Translations under genes and position numbers: made by a program
Part shown: piece by piece, positions 27,714 to 36,830 of the stretch
Numbering within the stretch: the first letter of the stretch is position 1
How the letters are laid out: each line of letters opens with the position of its first letter
NCBI GenBank assembly: GCA_902629495.1
Contig: CACORA010000005.1
Span: 1 to 64,000, forward strand
DNA from: Planctomycetaceae bacterium
Lineage (GTDB): Bacteria > Planctomycetota > Planctomycetia > Pirellulales > UBA1268
Direction of reading: 5' to 3'
Length of the DNA stretch: 64,000 bases
Notes under the pieces: model-generated
Database searches by the model: none
Told to the model about the DNA's origin: nothing
The model's input: only the letters and a program-made list of their open reading frames with translations

Positions 27714-28583
27714 TCAGGCCCCTCGCCGCAACTGGATCGTGGCCTGAGGAGCACCGTCAATTTCAAGTGCAAGATTCGAAAGCGTTTCTGATTCAATTTG
27801 ACGTACGCGTTCACGTGTGAGTCCTAGTACAGCACCAATTTCTTTGAGTGTCATGGGTTCTCCACCCTCAAGGCCAAAACGTAGTTTGATAATTGTCGAA
27901 GCTCGAGTGTCGAGCTCATCAACCCGTTTCAGTACATGCTTAAGCGTATCGTGATCAAGTAACACTTCAGCGGGACATTTTGCATTTTCATCACGGACAA
28001 TATCACTGAGTGACCAGCCATCATCCTGATCTGTTTGTGGTGTTGCATTATGTACGGTGATGGCCTTTTTTATGATCGATAACTTTTTTCTTGCTAGGCC
28101 AAGCATACGAGCAATTTCCTCGTGTGTTGGGTTTCGGCCCAGGGTATCTGAAAGTCGGGCTGTGGCCCGCCGCCATTTTGAAAGTAATTCAACCATATAC
28201 GCAGGTATTCGAATCGTTTTGCCATTATTGATCAGGGCTCGCTTGATGGATTGCTTGATCCAATAGCTTGCATAGGTACTAAAGCGCGTTCCAACCTTCG
28301 GATCAAAACCTTCAACGGCACGCAAAAGTCCAAGATTCCCTTCTTCTATAAGGTCAGGAAGTGGTAGGCCTCTATTGGCATAACCCCTCGCAATACTGAC
28401 AACAAGTCTAAGATTGGCCCGAACCATATGATCACGCGCTGCTGCATCACCACGAGCAATTGCTTTAGCCAGTTCTTTTTCTTGATCAGCAGTTAGTAAA
28501 GAAACCTCATTAATATCGCGGAGATAGGTCTCAAAAGGGGTTTGAACAGCTGATGATTGTGTTGTACGGCGGATGCGCGGCAT
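27714..28583 (-). CDS. RNA polymerase sigma-70 factor, group 2-like
   Basis: A 289-residue sigma factor. I use ATG 28583 (M-P-R-I-R-R-T-T); an upstream frame open to 28691 would add an implausible hydrophobic stretch. Region 1.2 'TPFETYLRDINEVSLLTADQEKELA', region 2 'NLRLVVSIARGYANRGLPLPDLIEEGNLGLLRAVEGFDPKVGTRFSTYASYWIKQSIKRAL' in shorter pieces, region 3 'LGRNPTHEEIARMLGL', and region 4 'LKEIGAVLGLTRERVRQIESETLSNL' are all present; the long region 1.1 of the primary factor is missing. It is thus an RpoD/RpoS-like alternative factor. Its promoters and trigger are unknown. Followed by apt and mnmA. Confidence 0.92.
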   Translation of the reverse strand: MPRIRRTTQSSAVQTPFETYLRDINEVSLLTADQEKELAKAIARGDAAARDHMVRANLRLVVSIARGYANRGLPLPDLIEEGNLGLLRAVEGFDPKVGTRFSTYASYWIKQSIKRALINNGKTIRIPAYMVELLSKWRRATARLSDTLGRNPTHEEIARMLGLARKKLSIIKKAITVHNATPQTDQDDGWSLSDIVRDENAKCPAEVLLDHDTLKHVLKRVDELDTRASTIIKLRFGLEGGEPMTLKEIGAVLGLTRERVRQIESETLSNLALEIDGAPQATIQLRRGA

Positions 28584-28736
28584 GGTGTAAGCAAAACTCC
28601 AAAATGAGGCAATTGACAGGAATATGATGTGTCTGAGCACAACCGACTGACATAGGAATCGGCAGTCAAGGATGAAGGCCTGCACAAGCACGGGAAAAAA
28701 GACGGGTTATGCGGCTTGGGTCAACTGCATTTGTTG

Positions 28737-29762
28737 CTACCGCTCATTCATAGCGGGATCAAGCGTCTGCTTGAGAAAAGACAGAAATGCTCGACCAGCT
28801 TGATCTGAACGGGTTAGAGGCAGTTCATGTGCGGCATCAACAAACACGAGATAACTTTCTATTCCAGCTGCCTCTAATGCTGAATGAAAGTGTTTACTCT
28901 GCTCAGGTGGTACTTTTTCATCAGCTTTACCGTGAACGATCAGTATTGGTGGAGCGTCAGAATTAACATGTACAAGTGGACTCGCTCGCTGGGCCGCTTC
29001 TCGAAATTCTGGGAGTGGTCCTCCAATAAGTAAGCTTGCCGGTGAGGTGGAGCGATCATGTTCTGGTCCAAGAGTCGTCAGGTGAGTTGGGGAGCCAAAT
29101 ATGCCAATACTCGCTACATGAGGGAGGTAACCATTGGCTATCGACTCATTCCACAAGCCTGATAGAGCTGCCAGATGGCCGCCTGCCGAAGCCCCTGCAA
29201 GGCATATTTTTTCTGGATCAATACCCCATACTTCTGCTTTTTCCTTAAGTATGGCAATGGCAGATAAGCAGTCGTGAACCTGAGCAGGAAATGTTGCCTC
29301 GGAAGAAAGTCGATAACCAATACTTGCAACAGCATAACCCTCATTGGTCAACCACGTTATTGGGCAGTCATCCCTTGTACCATTGCGCCACGTCGTACCA
29401 TGAATCCAGATGACAAGTGGAAGTTCACTATGGCATCCTTGAGGAAGGTAAATATCAAAATGTTGACATGGCAAACAATCATCACGATAGGGCTGGTCTT
29501 TATGCACATCCGGTGATTGAGATGTGATCAAGGAATCACTTTGATTGTCAAAAGTTTCGAACGCTTGATAGGTTCCCCTTCGACGTGCTTTTCTCTTTGC
29601 CCGACGTGACATGTGAGGCTGAGGCTCAACACGAAAAGGAGTATCCGACGAAGGTCGAGGATCGTTCCCAAAACAGAACTCGGAAATTGTCACGACAGTA
29701 GCGACAACAAAAAGCAAAATGTTGAAAAGTGGTACTTGGGTGATGCGATGCATCTTCATCAT
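28737..29762 (-). CDS. Alpha/beta hydrolase (BD-FAE/acetyl esterase-like), exported
   Basis: A 341-residue esterase/lipase-type hydrolase. N-terminal hydrophobic segment (about 10-31) acts as signal or anchor; a basic stretch follows ('MSRRAKRKARRRG'). The core has 'VIWIHGTTW' (oxyanion region; most relatives have HGGG), 'YAVASIGYRLSSEATFPAQVHDCLSAI', nucleophile G-A-S192-A-G-G, D281 in 'VHGKADEKVPPEQS' and H312 in 'DAAHELP'. The enzyme probably cleaves ester groups, for example acetyl or feruloyl esters, outside the cytoplasm. A start is annotated at ATG 29762, with a second ATG three codons on. It is divergent from the porin gene. Confidence 0.87.
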   Translation of the reverse strand: MMKMHRITQVPLFNILLFVVATVVTISEFCFGNDPRPSSDTPFRVEPQPHMSRRAKRKARRRGTYQAFETFDNQSDSLITSQSPDVHKDQPYRDDCLPCQHFDIYLPQGCHSELPLVIWIHGTTWRNGTRDDCPITWLTNEGYAVASIGYRLSSEATFPAQVHDCLSAIAILKEKAEVWGIDPEKICLAGASAGGHLAALSGLWNESIANGYLPHVASIGIFGSPTHLTTLGPEHDRSTSPASLLIGGPLPEFREAAQRASPLVHVNSDAPPILIVHGKADEKVPPEQSKHFHSALEAAGIESYLVFVDAAHELPLTRSDQAGRAFLSFLKQTLDPAMNER

Positions 29763-30026
29763 TTTGGCAAAACAAAAGAGGTATTTTAGACAAGCTACAC
29801 AAATTAAAGCATATGGTTACGTTTCAGAAGATCAAATAATGAGTTTTTTGGCTGAATATGAAACGGATTTCACAGAATGACGTCTTAAGCAAGCGGTGTT
29901 TTTCACACGCTATCTCTGTGTCATGGAGAAGGGGAATGTGTGAGAATTCTGGAAGAATGCACAAGTTTTAGGCCTGTCTATGGCAGGTGGTCATGGCTGT
30001 TGGCAAGTTGTAACGATTCTTTCGGC

Positions 30027-31448
30027 ATGTATCGCCATTATCTATGTGTGATCAGCATACTGTTGGTCTGTTTGCTTAACTTCCTTGCAGAGTGTGCAAT
30101 CGCTCAGCCTCCCGCACAGTCAGATGTTGAGCCAGAAGAAGTGCGTGAAGCGTGGGAACGAATTGACTACGGAAGTGGCCCAGATCGGCATCTGCATCTC
30201 CCAAGGCTCGAAGACCGCGAAATATATTTGTATGGATGGATACAGTATGGACTAGGAGCAAATAATTGGGGCTCCCCATTCAATGGACCATTGACAATGG
30301 CTGACCGCAGTTGGCAGGGGCAACTGAATCAACTGTACATGGTACTGGAACGTGAAACAGATGGCACAAAGGGAATTGATTTCGGCGGAAGAGTTGATTT
30401 GCTTTTTGGTACAGACTATTTCTACACAACCGCTCTTGGTCTTGATGCATACCCTCTACAACCGTTGGGCATTGAGAATATTGCCTCATGGGGATTTTCT
30501 AAGGACTATGGTTTCGCATTACCGCAGGTATATGCAGATGTTGCCTATGAGGGAATAACTTTGAGATTCGGTCACTTCTATAGCATTCTTGGTTTTGAGC
30601 AGGTCCCAGCGCCAGGCAACTTCTTCTATACACACTGTCTTTCAATGCAGTTTTCTCCTTTTACATTCACTGGATTTCTTGGTTCCTGGCAACCCAATGA
30701 ACAAGTCACTTTTTTGAGTGGTGTGACGACAGGCTGGAATAATTTTTTTGACAATCAGCCAATGACAAATGATTTCGCAATTATCAATAAAGGGTATCCG
30801 GGAGCAGGCAGTACGGCCAGTTACCTTGGTGGTATTGAGTTTGAAAGTAGTGACAAACGTCAAAATCTAGCTATTACAACAACGATTGGAAATGAAGTAA
30901 CCACTATTAGCCGAAACCCGGCAGATGGTTCGTTGGTCGGTAATCGATCACTTATTAGTACTGTGTACACTAATCGGCTTAGTAGTCGTCTAACGTGGGT
31001 ATTCCAAAACGACAATGCGTGGCAATTTAATGCAAATGTGAACGCAGGAAATGCTGGCCAACAATCAGGTACCGCTCAGTGGTATTCTTTTGTGAACTAT
31101 CTTTTCTGGGAATTTACCCCAAAGTGGCAAGGAGCCGTACGCTTAGAGTACTTTCGTGACAACAATGGATACATCGTGTCGGCACCTCTTAGAAATGAAA
31201 GTGAACTTGGTAATCCTGGCTATTGGACTGAAGGTTTTGCAGGTACGTTTTGGGAATTGACGCTTGGTCTGAATTGGTATCCAAATAACAATTGGCTTAT
31301 TCGCCCCGAGATACGATATGACTGGTTTTCTCCAAACTCGTCAACAACGCCTTTGCCATACGGGAAGCCCCTGGGTCAAGGAATTAACATAGGCGGTGAT
31401 CAATATGGTCAGTTCTATGCTGGGTGCGACGCAGTCTTGCAGTTTTAG
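30027..31448 (+). CDS. BBP2-type outer-membrane beta-barrel porin
   Basis: A 473-residue exported protein. I prefer ATG 30027, where the signal peptide M-Y-R-H-Y-L...A-E-C-A-I-A begins, to a GTG at 29940. After the leader, 'EIYLYGWIQYGLGANNWGSPFN' is the typical opening of planctomycete putative porins (BBP2 family), followed by alternating hydrophobic strands with aromatic girdles: 'GIDFGGRVDLLFGTDYFY', 'ALPQVYADVAYEGITLRFGHFYS', 'WELTLGLNWYPNNNWLIRPEIRYDWFSP', and a terminal strand ending C-D-A-V-L-Q-F (Phe last, as in outer-membrane barrels). It likely lets sugars or ions pass the outer membrane. Substrate unknown. No operon partner is obvious; homospermidine synthase begins 287 bp later. 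Confidence 0.86.
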   Translation: MYRHYLCVISILLVCLLNFLAECAIAQPPAQSDVEPEEVREAWERIDYGSGPDRHLHLPRLEDREIYLYGWIQYGLGANNWGSPFNGPLTMADRSWQGQLNQLYMVLERETDGTKGIDFGGRVDLLFGTDYFYTTALGLDAYPLQPLGIENIASWGFSKDYGFALPQVYADVAYEGITLRFGHFYSILGFEQVPAPGNFFYTHCLSMQFSPFTFTGFLGSWQPNEQVTFLSGVTTGWNNFFDNQPMTNDFAIINKGYPGAGSTASYLGGIEFESSDKRQNLAITTTIGNEVTTISRNPADGSLVGNRSLISTVYTNRLSSRLTWVFQNDNAWQFNANVNAGNAGQQSGTAQWYSFVNYLFWEFTPKWQGAVRLEYFRDNNGYIVSAPLRNESELGNPGYWTEGFAGTFWELTLGLNWYPNNNWLIRPEIRYDWFSPNSSTTPLPYGKPLGQGINIGGDQYGQFYAGCDAVLQF

Positions 31449-31735
31449 GCTCGACGCTCGCACGTCTTTGGCAGGACATCCAGTAGTTTGATAATATTCT
31501 TAGTCTACTTAAGTGAGTTGAGTGTCAGTTTTTTCCCTGACCAATTCTGCGAAAGTCTGATTCACTTGAACTCAAACGGTCACGTCGGACTGGGACTGCT
31601 CATATGTGTGCTATGACAGTGCAATTGTCCGTATTTATGAAACTCCTGTATTGTTGGCAAAACATATTCTTCCAGATGGTTTTTGATCACTCAGTATCAC
31701 GTACAATCAATTATTAGCTTAAGTTCGCAGACAAA

Positions 31736-33193
31736 ATGCTTGCATTTCCTCAACGTATTGTTTTCATTGGATTTGGTTCTGTTGCTCGCTGTACGCTTCC
31801 TATTCTGTTTGAGCACATCGCGATTGCTCCAGATCGAGTCACCATCGTAGATTTTAATCCTGCGGAGCCACAACTTCAGCCATGGCTCGCTCGCGGCGTT
31901 CATCTGATTAAAGATCGCATTACGCGAGAGAGTATCGAACGAATCTTAGGTCTATTGCTGTCGCCGGGGGATTTGCTGATTGACTTAGCGTGGAACATTC
32001 ACTCTGGCGAAGTGATTGATTGGTGTCATCACAAAGGTGTGATGTATATCAATACAGCTGTTGAATTATGGGATCCATATGATTTTCCAATCGGTACGCA
32101 TCCGACAGAACTAACATTGTACTCTCGTCACATGGAGTTGAGACAGATTCGTGACCGTTGGAAAGAAGTAGGACCAACAACTGTGGTTGAACATGGAGCA
32201 AATCCAGGACTGATAAGTCACTTCACAAAGCAAGGCCTTCTTGATATAGCAGACGCGTGTCTTATTGAAAAGCATTTCATCGGCCAGCAGGCTGAATATA
32301 TTTCAGAATATAAAAGAAAGAATGCCTTTCACAATCTTTCACAAGCCTTAGGAGTAAAGGTCATTCATTGCAGTGAACGAGACACGCAAATCACAGCGGT
32401 GCCCAAAGAAGTCGATGAGTTTGTGAATACTTGGAGCGTGGAAGGCTTTCGTGAAGAAGGCACAATGACAGCGGAGTTGGGTTGGGGAACGCACGAAAAA
32501 GAGATGCCGGCATTTGCCTACGATCATCAACAAGGACCAGGAGGACAAATTTGCCTGGCACGGATGGGCATTAATACCTGTATACATAGTTGGGTGCCAC
32601 ATCACACAATTGTTGGAATGGTTGTTCGACATGGTGAGGCATTTACGATTACAGATCACCTAACTGTTTGGAAAGATGGAAAAGCTACGTATAGGCCAAC
32701 AGTCTGCTACGCCTATTGTCCAAGCGATTCAGCCATAGCAAGTCTGTGGGAGTTAAGGTCTCGTAATTATAAAATTCAACCTTGCGAGCGAATTTTATAT
32801 GATGAGATTACAAGTGGTTCTGATGTTTTGGGCGCTTTAATTATGGGTCACCCACTCAAAAGTTGGTGGTGTGGATCAGACTTATCCATTGAGGAATCTC
32901 GTCGGCTTGTTCCTGGCCAGAATGCTACAACGATGCAAGTTGCGATATCAGTTGTTGCTGTTGCAATGTGGATGATTGAGAATCCAACAAGAGGTTTTCT
33001 CGTACCGGATGATATACCACATGATGCCATTCTCAGAGTCGCTCGACCATATCTTGGTAATTTTATTTCTATTTCAAGTGATTGGACACCACTTAGGTAT
33101 TACGAAAATGCATTCAAGGGCTACAATGCTCCACAACAAGATCTAGAAGATGTGTGGCAGTTCAAGAATTTTTTGATTAATGATGGAGACTGA
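31736..33193 (+). CDS. hss: Homospermidine synthase
   Basis: Cytoplasmic enzyme of the bacterial homospermidine synthase family (saccharopine-dehydrogenase-like), which joins two putrescines, NAD+-dependent, giving homospermidine. 485 residues, the usual length. N-terminal Rossmann 'IVFIGFGSVARCTLPILFEH'; 'LLIDLAWNIHSGEVIDWCHHKGVMYINTAVELWDPY' in the family-specific region; 'VVEHGANPGLISHFTKQGLLD'; 'NTCIHSWVPHHTIVGMVVRHGEAFTITDHLTVW'. No strong ribosome site precedes the ATG at 31736. GadB starts 17 bp downstream, then a HEAT protein, so a three-gene operon is likely. Substrate identity is from family knowledge. Confidence 0.93.
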   Translation: MLAFPQRIVFIGFGSVARCTLPILFEHIAIAPDRVTIVDFNPAEPQLQPWLARGVHLIKDRITRESIERILGLLLSPGDLLIDLAWNIHSGEVIDWCHHKGVMYINTAVELWDPYDFPIGTHPTELTLYSRHMELRQIRDRWKEVGPTTVVEHGANPGLISHFTKQGLLDIADACLIEKHFIGQQAEYISEYKRKNAFHNLSQALGVKVIHCSERDTQITAVPKEVDEFVNTWSVEGFREEGTMTAELGWGTHEKEMPAFAYDHQQGPGGQICLARMGINTCIHSWVPHHTIVGMVVRHGEAFTITDHLTVWKDGKATYRPTVCYAYCPSDSAIASLWELRSRNYKIQPCERILYDEITSGSDVLGALIMGHPLKSWWCGSDLSIEESRRLVPGQNATTMQVAISVVAVAMWMIENPTRGFLVPDDIPHDAILRVARPYLGNFISISSDWTPLRYYENAFKGYNAPQQDLEDVWQFKNFLINDGD

Positions 33194-33209
33194 GACGAGG
33201 AGAGCATAT

Positions 33210-34604
33210 ATGTCTAATGAACGTAATAAAGTATCCGATAAGCAAGCATCTGTACCGTTGTGGATTGATGGTTTGCTTGCATCCGGTCTTCCGCGAAATG
33301 TTTTTCCTGAAGGTGCCGCAAACGCAGATACCGTTTGCGATGTACTGACTGAAGAACTGTTGCTCGATGGGAACAGTAAACAGAATCTTGCAACGTTTTG
33401 TCAGACATGGGAAAGCCCTCAGGTTCATAAGTTGATGGATCTGGCGATTGATAAAAATCTTATTGATAAGGATGAGTATCCTCAGACGGCAGAGATTGAG
33501 CAGCGATGTGTCGCTATCCTCTCGGATCTATGGAATGCGCCAGGACAGCCGGTTGGCTGCTCAACAGTAGGCTCAAGTGAAGCTGCAATGTTGGGCGGGA
33601 TGGCAGCCAAGTGGAGGTGGCGAGATCGTCAGAAAACAGCAGGGAAACCAACAGATCGTCCCAATATGGTGTGTGGCAGCGTTCAAATTTGCTGGAAAAA
33701 GTTTGCCCGTTATTGGGATATTGAAATGCGGGAAGTAGAGATGAAGCAAGGTCGTCTCTGTATGGAGCCCGATGATGTGCTAGCACAGGTTGATGAGAAT
33801 ACTATTTTTGTTGTACCGACACTTGGTGTGACATATCACGGACTTTATGAGGACGTTGCTGGCATTGCAACTGCCCTCGATGACCTGCAGAAGCGAACCG
33901 GGTTGGATGTACCAATCCATGTTGATGCAGCAAGTGGTGGATTTGTTGCTCCATTCACTGATCCGGAACATGAGCTTTGGGATTTTCGTCTTCCCCGAGT
34001 CAAGTCGATTAATGCGTCTGGCCATAAGTTTGGACTGGCCCCTCTTGGAGTTGGGTGGGTGCTCTGGAGGGAGCCTCAGGATCTCCCAGATGACTTGGTT
34101 TTCCATGTGAGTTATTTGGGTGGGGATATGCCGACATTTCAAATCAACTTTTCTCGACCAGCAGGGCAAGTGATTGCACAGTATTTTAATTATGTGCGAC
34201 TTGGCCGAATTGGTTATTCAACTATTCACAACGAGGCACACGCTGTCGCTCAATGGTGTGCAAAAAAAATCTCTGCAATTGATGGGTTTGAAATTATTCA
34301 TGATGGAAATCCAAAACATGGCATTCCGACTGTTGTGTGGACGCTTGCTGCTGATGCAAACAAACCATATACACTCTACGATCTTGCTGACCGTTTACGC
34401 ATGCGAGGATGGCAAGTACCCGCCTATCCATTTACGGGAGAGCTTGCACAACAAGGATTTCAACGAATTCTTGTGAAGCGAGATTTCAATCGGGAAATGG
34501 CTGATATCCTTATGCAGGATATGCAGCAGGCCATTGAGTATCTTGAAACGCATCCAACCAGAACTCCACGTTTACAGGCACAGGGTGGATACAACCACAT
34601 GTGA
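33210..34604 (+). CDS. gadB: Glutamate decarboxylase (PLP-dependent)
   Basis: Converts glutamate to GABA and CO2, consuming a proton. The ATG at 33210 has GAGGAGAG upstream (464 residues, typical). Fold type I signature: 'VGCSTVGSSEAAMLGGMAAKWRW', 'HVDAASGGFVAPF', PLP lysine K273 in 'SINASGHKFGLAPLGVGWVLWRE', then 'YLGGDMPTFQINFSRPAGQVIAQYFNYVRLG'. The sequence ends Y-N-H-M; E. coli GadB also has a penultimate histidine (H465) that can block the active site at neutral pH, so H463 here may do the same. Between hss and a HEAT protein on one strand. GABA use or acid resistance is inference; no GABA antiporter is seen in the window. Confidence 0.94.
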   Translation: MSNERNKVSDKQASVPLWIDGLLASGLPRNVFPEGAANADTVCDVLTEELLLDGNSKQNLATFCQTWESPQVHKLMDLAIDKNLIDKDEYPQTAEIEQRCVAILSDLWNAPGQPVGCSTVGSSEAAMLGGMAAKWRWRDRQKTAGKPTDRPNMVCGSVQICWKKFARYWDIEMREVEMKQGRLCMEPDDVLAQVDENTIFVVPTLGVTYHGLYEDVAGIATALDDLQKRTGLDVPIHVDAASGGFVAPFTDPEHELWDFRLPRVKSINASGHKFGLAPLGVGWVLWREPQDLPDDLVFHVSYLGGDMPTFQINFSRPAGQVIAQYFNYVRLGRIGYSTIHNEAHAVAQWCAKKISAIDGFEIIHDGNPKHGIPTVVWTLAADANKPYTLYDLADRLRMRGWQVPAYPFTGELAQQGFQRILVKRDFNREMADILMQDMQQAIEYLETHPTRTPRLQAQGGYNHM

Positions 34605-34608
34605 GATC

Positions 34609-35103
34609 ATGTTGGATGACCTTTCAAGTCTCATTTCACAACTACATTCAAACGACTCATCGATTCGTGCATCAGCCGCAGAGTCGATATGCCATTTAGG
34701 CGCTGATGCCTTGCCAGCAACTATTGCATTGGTGAAAGCGTGTGCCGATAAGAATAGCGATGTACGTGAATGGGCTGTGGCAGCGCTGGAAGATATTGGA
34801 CCGCCGTCCACGGCATCTATTCCACACCTTACCTTGATGATTGGTGATACAGATCCGCTTGTGGAGTACTGGGTAATTACGTTGCTCGGGAGGTGTAGAG
34901 AAAATGCAATGAATGCAGTTCCAGATCTCATGGCAAGCATTGATTCCAAAAAAGATCTCGCTGTTCGTCAGCGGGCGTTATGGGCTCTTTGCAAAATAAG
35001 ACCGCCTCTTGTGGTAGTTCAGGATGTTTTGGAAAAGGTTGCTGGTCATGACGATCCACGGCTATCTGACATGGCTCAACGGGTCATCATGAGTCTGAAG
35101 TAG
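34609..35103 (+). CDS. HEAT-repeat protein
   Basis: A 164-residue protein made of helical repeats: 'IRASAAESICHLGADALPATIALVKACAD', 'VREWAVAALEDIGPPSTASIPHLTLMI', 'EYWVITLLGRCRENAMNAVPDLM', 'VRQRALWALCKIRPP', each with the Ala/Leu-helix and conserved Asp-Val/Arg of HEAT/PBS-lyase repeats. No signal peptide is seen from this start (ATG 34609, four bases after the gadB stop); the frame is open upstream but overlaps gadB. Such proteins are adaptors. Its place after hss and gadB suggests it may bind one of these enzymes; there is no direct evidence for that. Confidence 0.82.
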   Translation: MLDDLSSLISQLHSNDSSIRASAAESICHLGADALPATIALVKACADKNSDVREWAVAALEDIGPPSTASIPHLTLMIGDTDPLVEYWVITLLGRCRENAMNAVPDLMASIDSKKDLAVRQRALWALCKIRPPLVVVQDVLEKVAGHDDPRLSDMAQRVIMSLK

Positions 35104-35165
35104 GAATACCAACTTCTGGGTAACGGCCCGCTTCCCTGCCGATATATCAGGGATGGGAGGTAGGA

Positions 35166-36356
35166 GTGTCGAAGAAAAAAAAATCCAAGAAAAGAAGACC
35201 ATCATCATCCCTTAAGTCGATGTGGCTTGCGCTCACAACCATTGTTTCAATCATCGGAGGGACCGGTTTGTCAGGATGGGTCAACCCCAAGCTGCCAGTC
35301 ATTGGTCCCATTGTGACGGCAGTTGTTTCAATGGCAGTGAACAGTTCGCATGCAGCGCCACCTGGGATTCAAAATAATTCTATGCAGCAAGCACCATCTC
35401 CTGTACAGGTGCGCAGTGGATGGAGCGGTACAGTGTCGCAGTGGGTTGGGGCATCATCTTCTATACCAATTCAGCCACATCAACCACTTCCTGCACAGAA
35501 CGCACCTGGAGCATCACGGTTAGGCTCAGGCACTCCACTCGCTGTACCCGTTCAAAATCAGACGACCCTGCATGGTAAGCCGACTGACGCTGTTCTCATA
35601 TGCAGTTTTAATATTCAAGTTTTTGGTGAATCAAAACTTGGAAAACCAGATGTCGTTAATGTATTGACGCAAGTTGTACGCATGTTTGATATCGTTGCCA
35701 TTCAAGAAGTTCGAGCAAAATCAGACTCTATTGTGCCAACATTTGTGCAAGCAGTGAATGCAGACGGCAGTCAATATCATTGGGTCATTGGACCAAGGCT
35801 TGGACGTACATCAAGTAAAGAACAATATACATTCGTTTATGATACTACTCGTGTTGAGGTGGATTCTACGACACTTGGGACAGCTCCGAACCCAAAGGAT
35901 TTACTTCATCGTCCACCGATGTTTGCACGATTTCGAACACGTGCAAGCCCACCGGAAGCAGCATTTTCATTTTGGTTAGTTGATATCCACACTGATCCTG
36001 ACGAAGTGCCACAGGAAGTCAATGCATTAGCGGATGTATTTGTTGCTATGCAGCAAGCACGATCGGATGAGGATGATGTCATTCTCTTGGGAGATTTGAA
36101 TGCTGCACCGAAACAGTTTGGTCGTATAGCGACAATCCCAAACATTACATGGGCAGTGTCGGGCACAACGACAAACACTCGTCGGAGCAAGACATATGAC
36201 AATATTGTTTTTAGCCAGCTTGCCACGAGGGAATATCAGGGAAGGTGGGGGGTCCTCGATTTGCAAAGTACGTTTGGACTATCTCTTGATGCGGCATTAA
36301 GGGTCTCTGACCATAATCCTGTATGGGCCTCATTTTCACCGTGGGAAGTACGTTAG
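35166..36356 (+). CDS. Endonuclease/exonuclease/phosphatase (EEP, DNase I-like) family protein, membrane-anchored or exported
   Basis: A 396-residue protein starting at GTG 35166 with GGGAGGTAGGA just upstream. N-terminus is very basic (K-K-K-K-S-K-K-R-R), then a hydrophobic segment about 20-60, then a Gln/Pro/Ser-rich linker to about residue 140. The EEP domain follows: 'AVLICSFNIQVFGESKLGKP', 'VAIQEVRAKSD', 'YTFVYDTTRVE', 'FWLVDIHTDPDEV', 'VILLGDLNAAPKQFG', 'YDNIVFS', 'VSDHNPVWASF'. Catalytic Glu, Asp/Asn and the final S-D-H-N-P-V are all present, as in DNase I. It may cut DNA outside the cytoplasm or be a phosphodiesterase. It converges with crcB, only 4 bp apart. Confidence 0.85.
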   Translation: MSKKKKSKKRRPSSSLKSMWLALTTIVSIIGGTGLSGWVNPKLPVIGPIVTAVVSMAVNSSHAAPPGIQNNSMQQAPSPVQVRSGWSGTVSQWVGASSSIPIQPHQPLPAQNAPGASRLGSGTPLAVPVQNQTTLHGKPTDAVLICSFNIQVFGESKLGKPDVVNVLTQVVRMFDIVAIQEVRAKSDSIVPTFVQAVNADGSQYHWVIGPRLGRTSSKEQYTFVYDTTRVEVDSTTLGTAPNPKDLLHRPPMFARFRTRASPPEAAFSFWLVDIHTDPDEVPQEVNALADVFVAMQQARSDEDDVILLGDLNAAPKQFGRIATIPNITWAVSGTTTNTRRSKTYDNIVFSQLATREYQGRWGVLDLQSTFGLSLDAALRVSDHNPVWASFSPWEVR

Positions 36357-36360
36357 GCTG

Positions 36361-36732
36361 CTATGATCCAAGACGTATACCAGCCCAGACGGCCAAGACA
36401 CCCAGTGTATTCGTTGAGAGCATATACAATAAGGCAAACCCTATTCGTCCATCGCTGACTAGTTGAGCTGATTGAAAGGCAAAGCTTGAGTATGTTGTAA
36501 ATCCCCCTAGCAGTCCAATAAGTAAGACAAGTTCATATTCTGTCGGTAAGGTATTGACGCGTGCGAGCGCCGCGAGTCCGCCGAATGCAAAGGAACCCAG
36601 AATATTCACCACAAATGTGCCCCATAGGCCTGTTCCTAGGCACCACACAGAGAGAGTGGTGCAACCTGCTCGAAGTAAAGTGCCAATGGCGCCTGCGCCC
36701 CCGATGAGCAAGGCATTGATAATTAGGGACAT
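36361..36732 (-). CDS. crcB: Fluoride ion channel CrcB/FluC
   Basis: A 123-residue inner-membrane protein with four hydrophobic helices ('LIINALLIGGAGAIGTLLRAG', 'GTFVVNILGSFAFGGLAA', 'YELVLLIGLLGGFTTYSSFAFQS', 'GFALLYMLSTNTLGVLAVWAGI'). 'NILGSFAFG' and 'GFTTYSSF' are the hallmarks of Fluc channels that export fluoride. GGGAG lies 8 bases before the ATG. No fluoride riboswitch was recognised in the ~110 bp upstream. Only 4 bp separate its stop from that of the EEP gene. Confidence 0.93.
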   Translation of the reverse strand: MSLIINALLIGGAGAIGTLLRAGCTTLSVWCLGTGLWGTFVVNILGSFAFGGLAALARVNTLPTEYELVLLIGLLGGFTTYSSFAFQSAQLVSDGRIGFALLYMLSTNTLGVLAVWAGIRLGS

Positions 36733-36830
36733 AGAAAGACTCCCGGGTAATTTGGGTAACTGAGTAAAGATAAAACCAAATTCAGCCTACGTGCGTATAG
36801 TTCAACGAGTCTCAAGTAAAAGCAACAACC

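Noticed and set aside
27709..27723. AGGGG-TCAGG-CCCCT hairpin between sigma factor and apt
   Set aside because: Overlaps the sigma stop codon, has only five pairs and no T-tract; apt and mnmA follow closely, so a terminator here is unlikely.
31524..31541. GTCAG-TTTTTTCC-CTGAC hairpin after the porin gene
   Set aside because: Only five pairs, T-tract in the loop and not after the stem; could be a weak terminator but not supportable.
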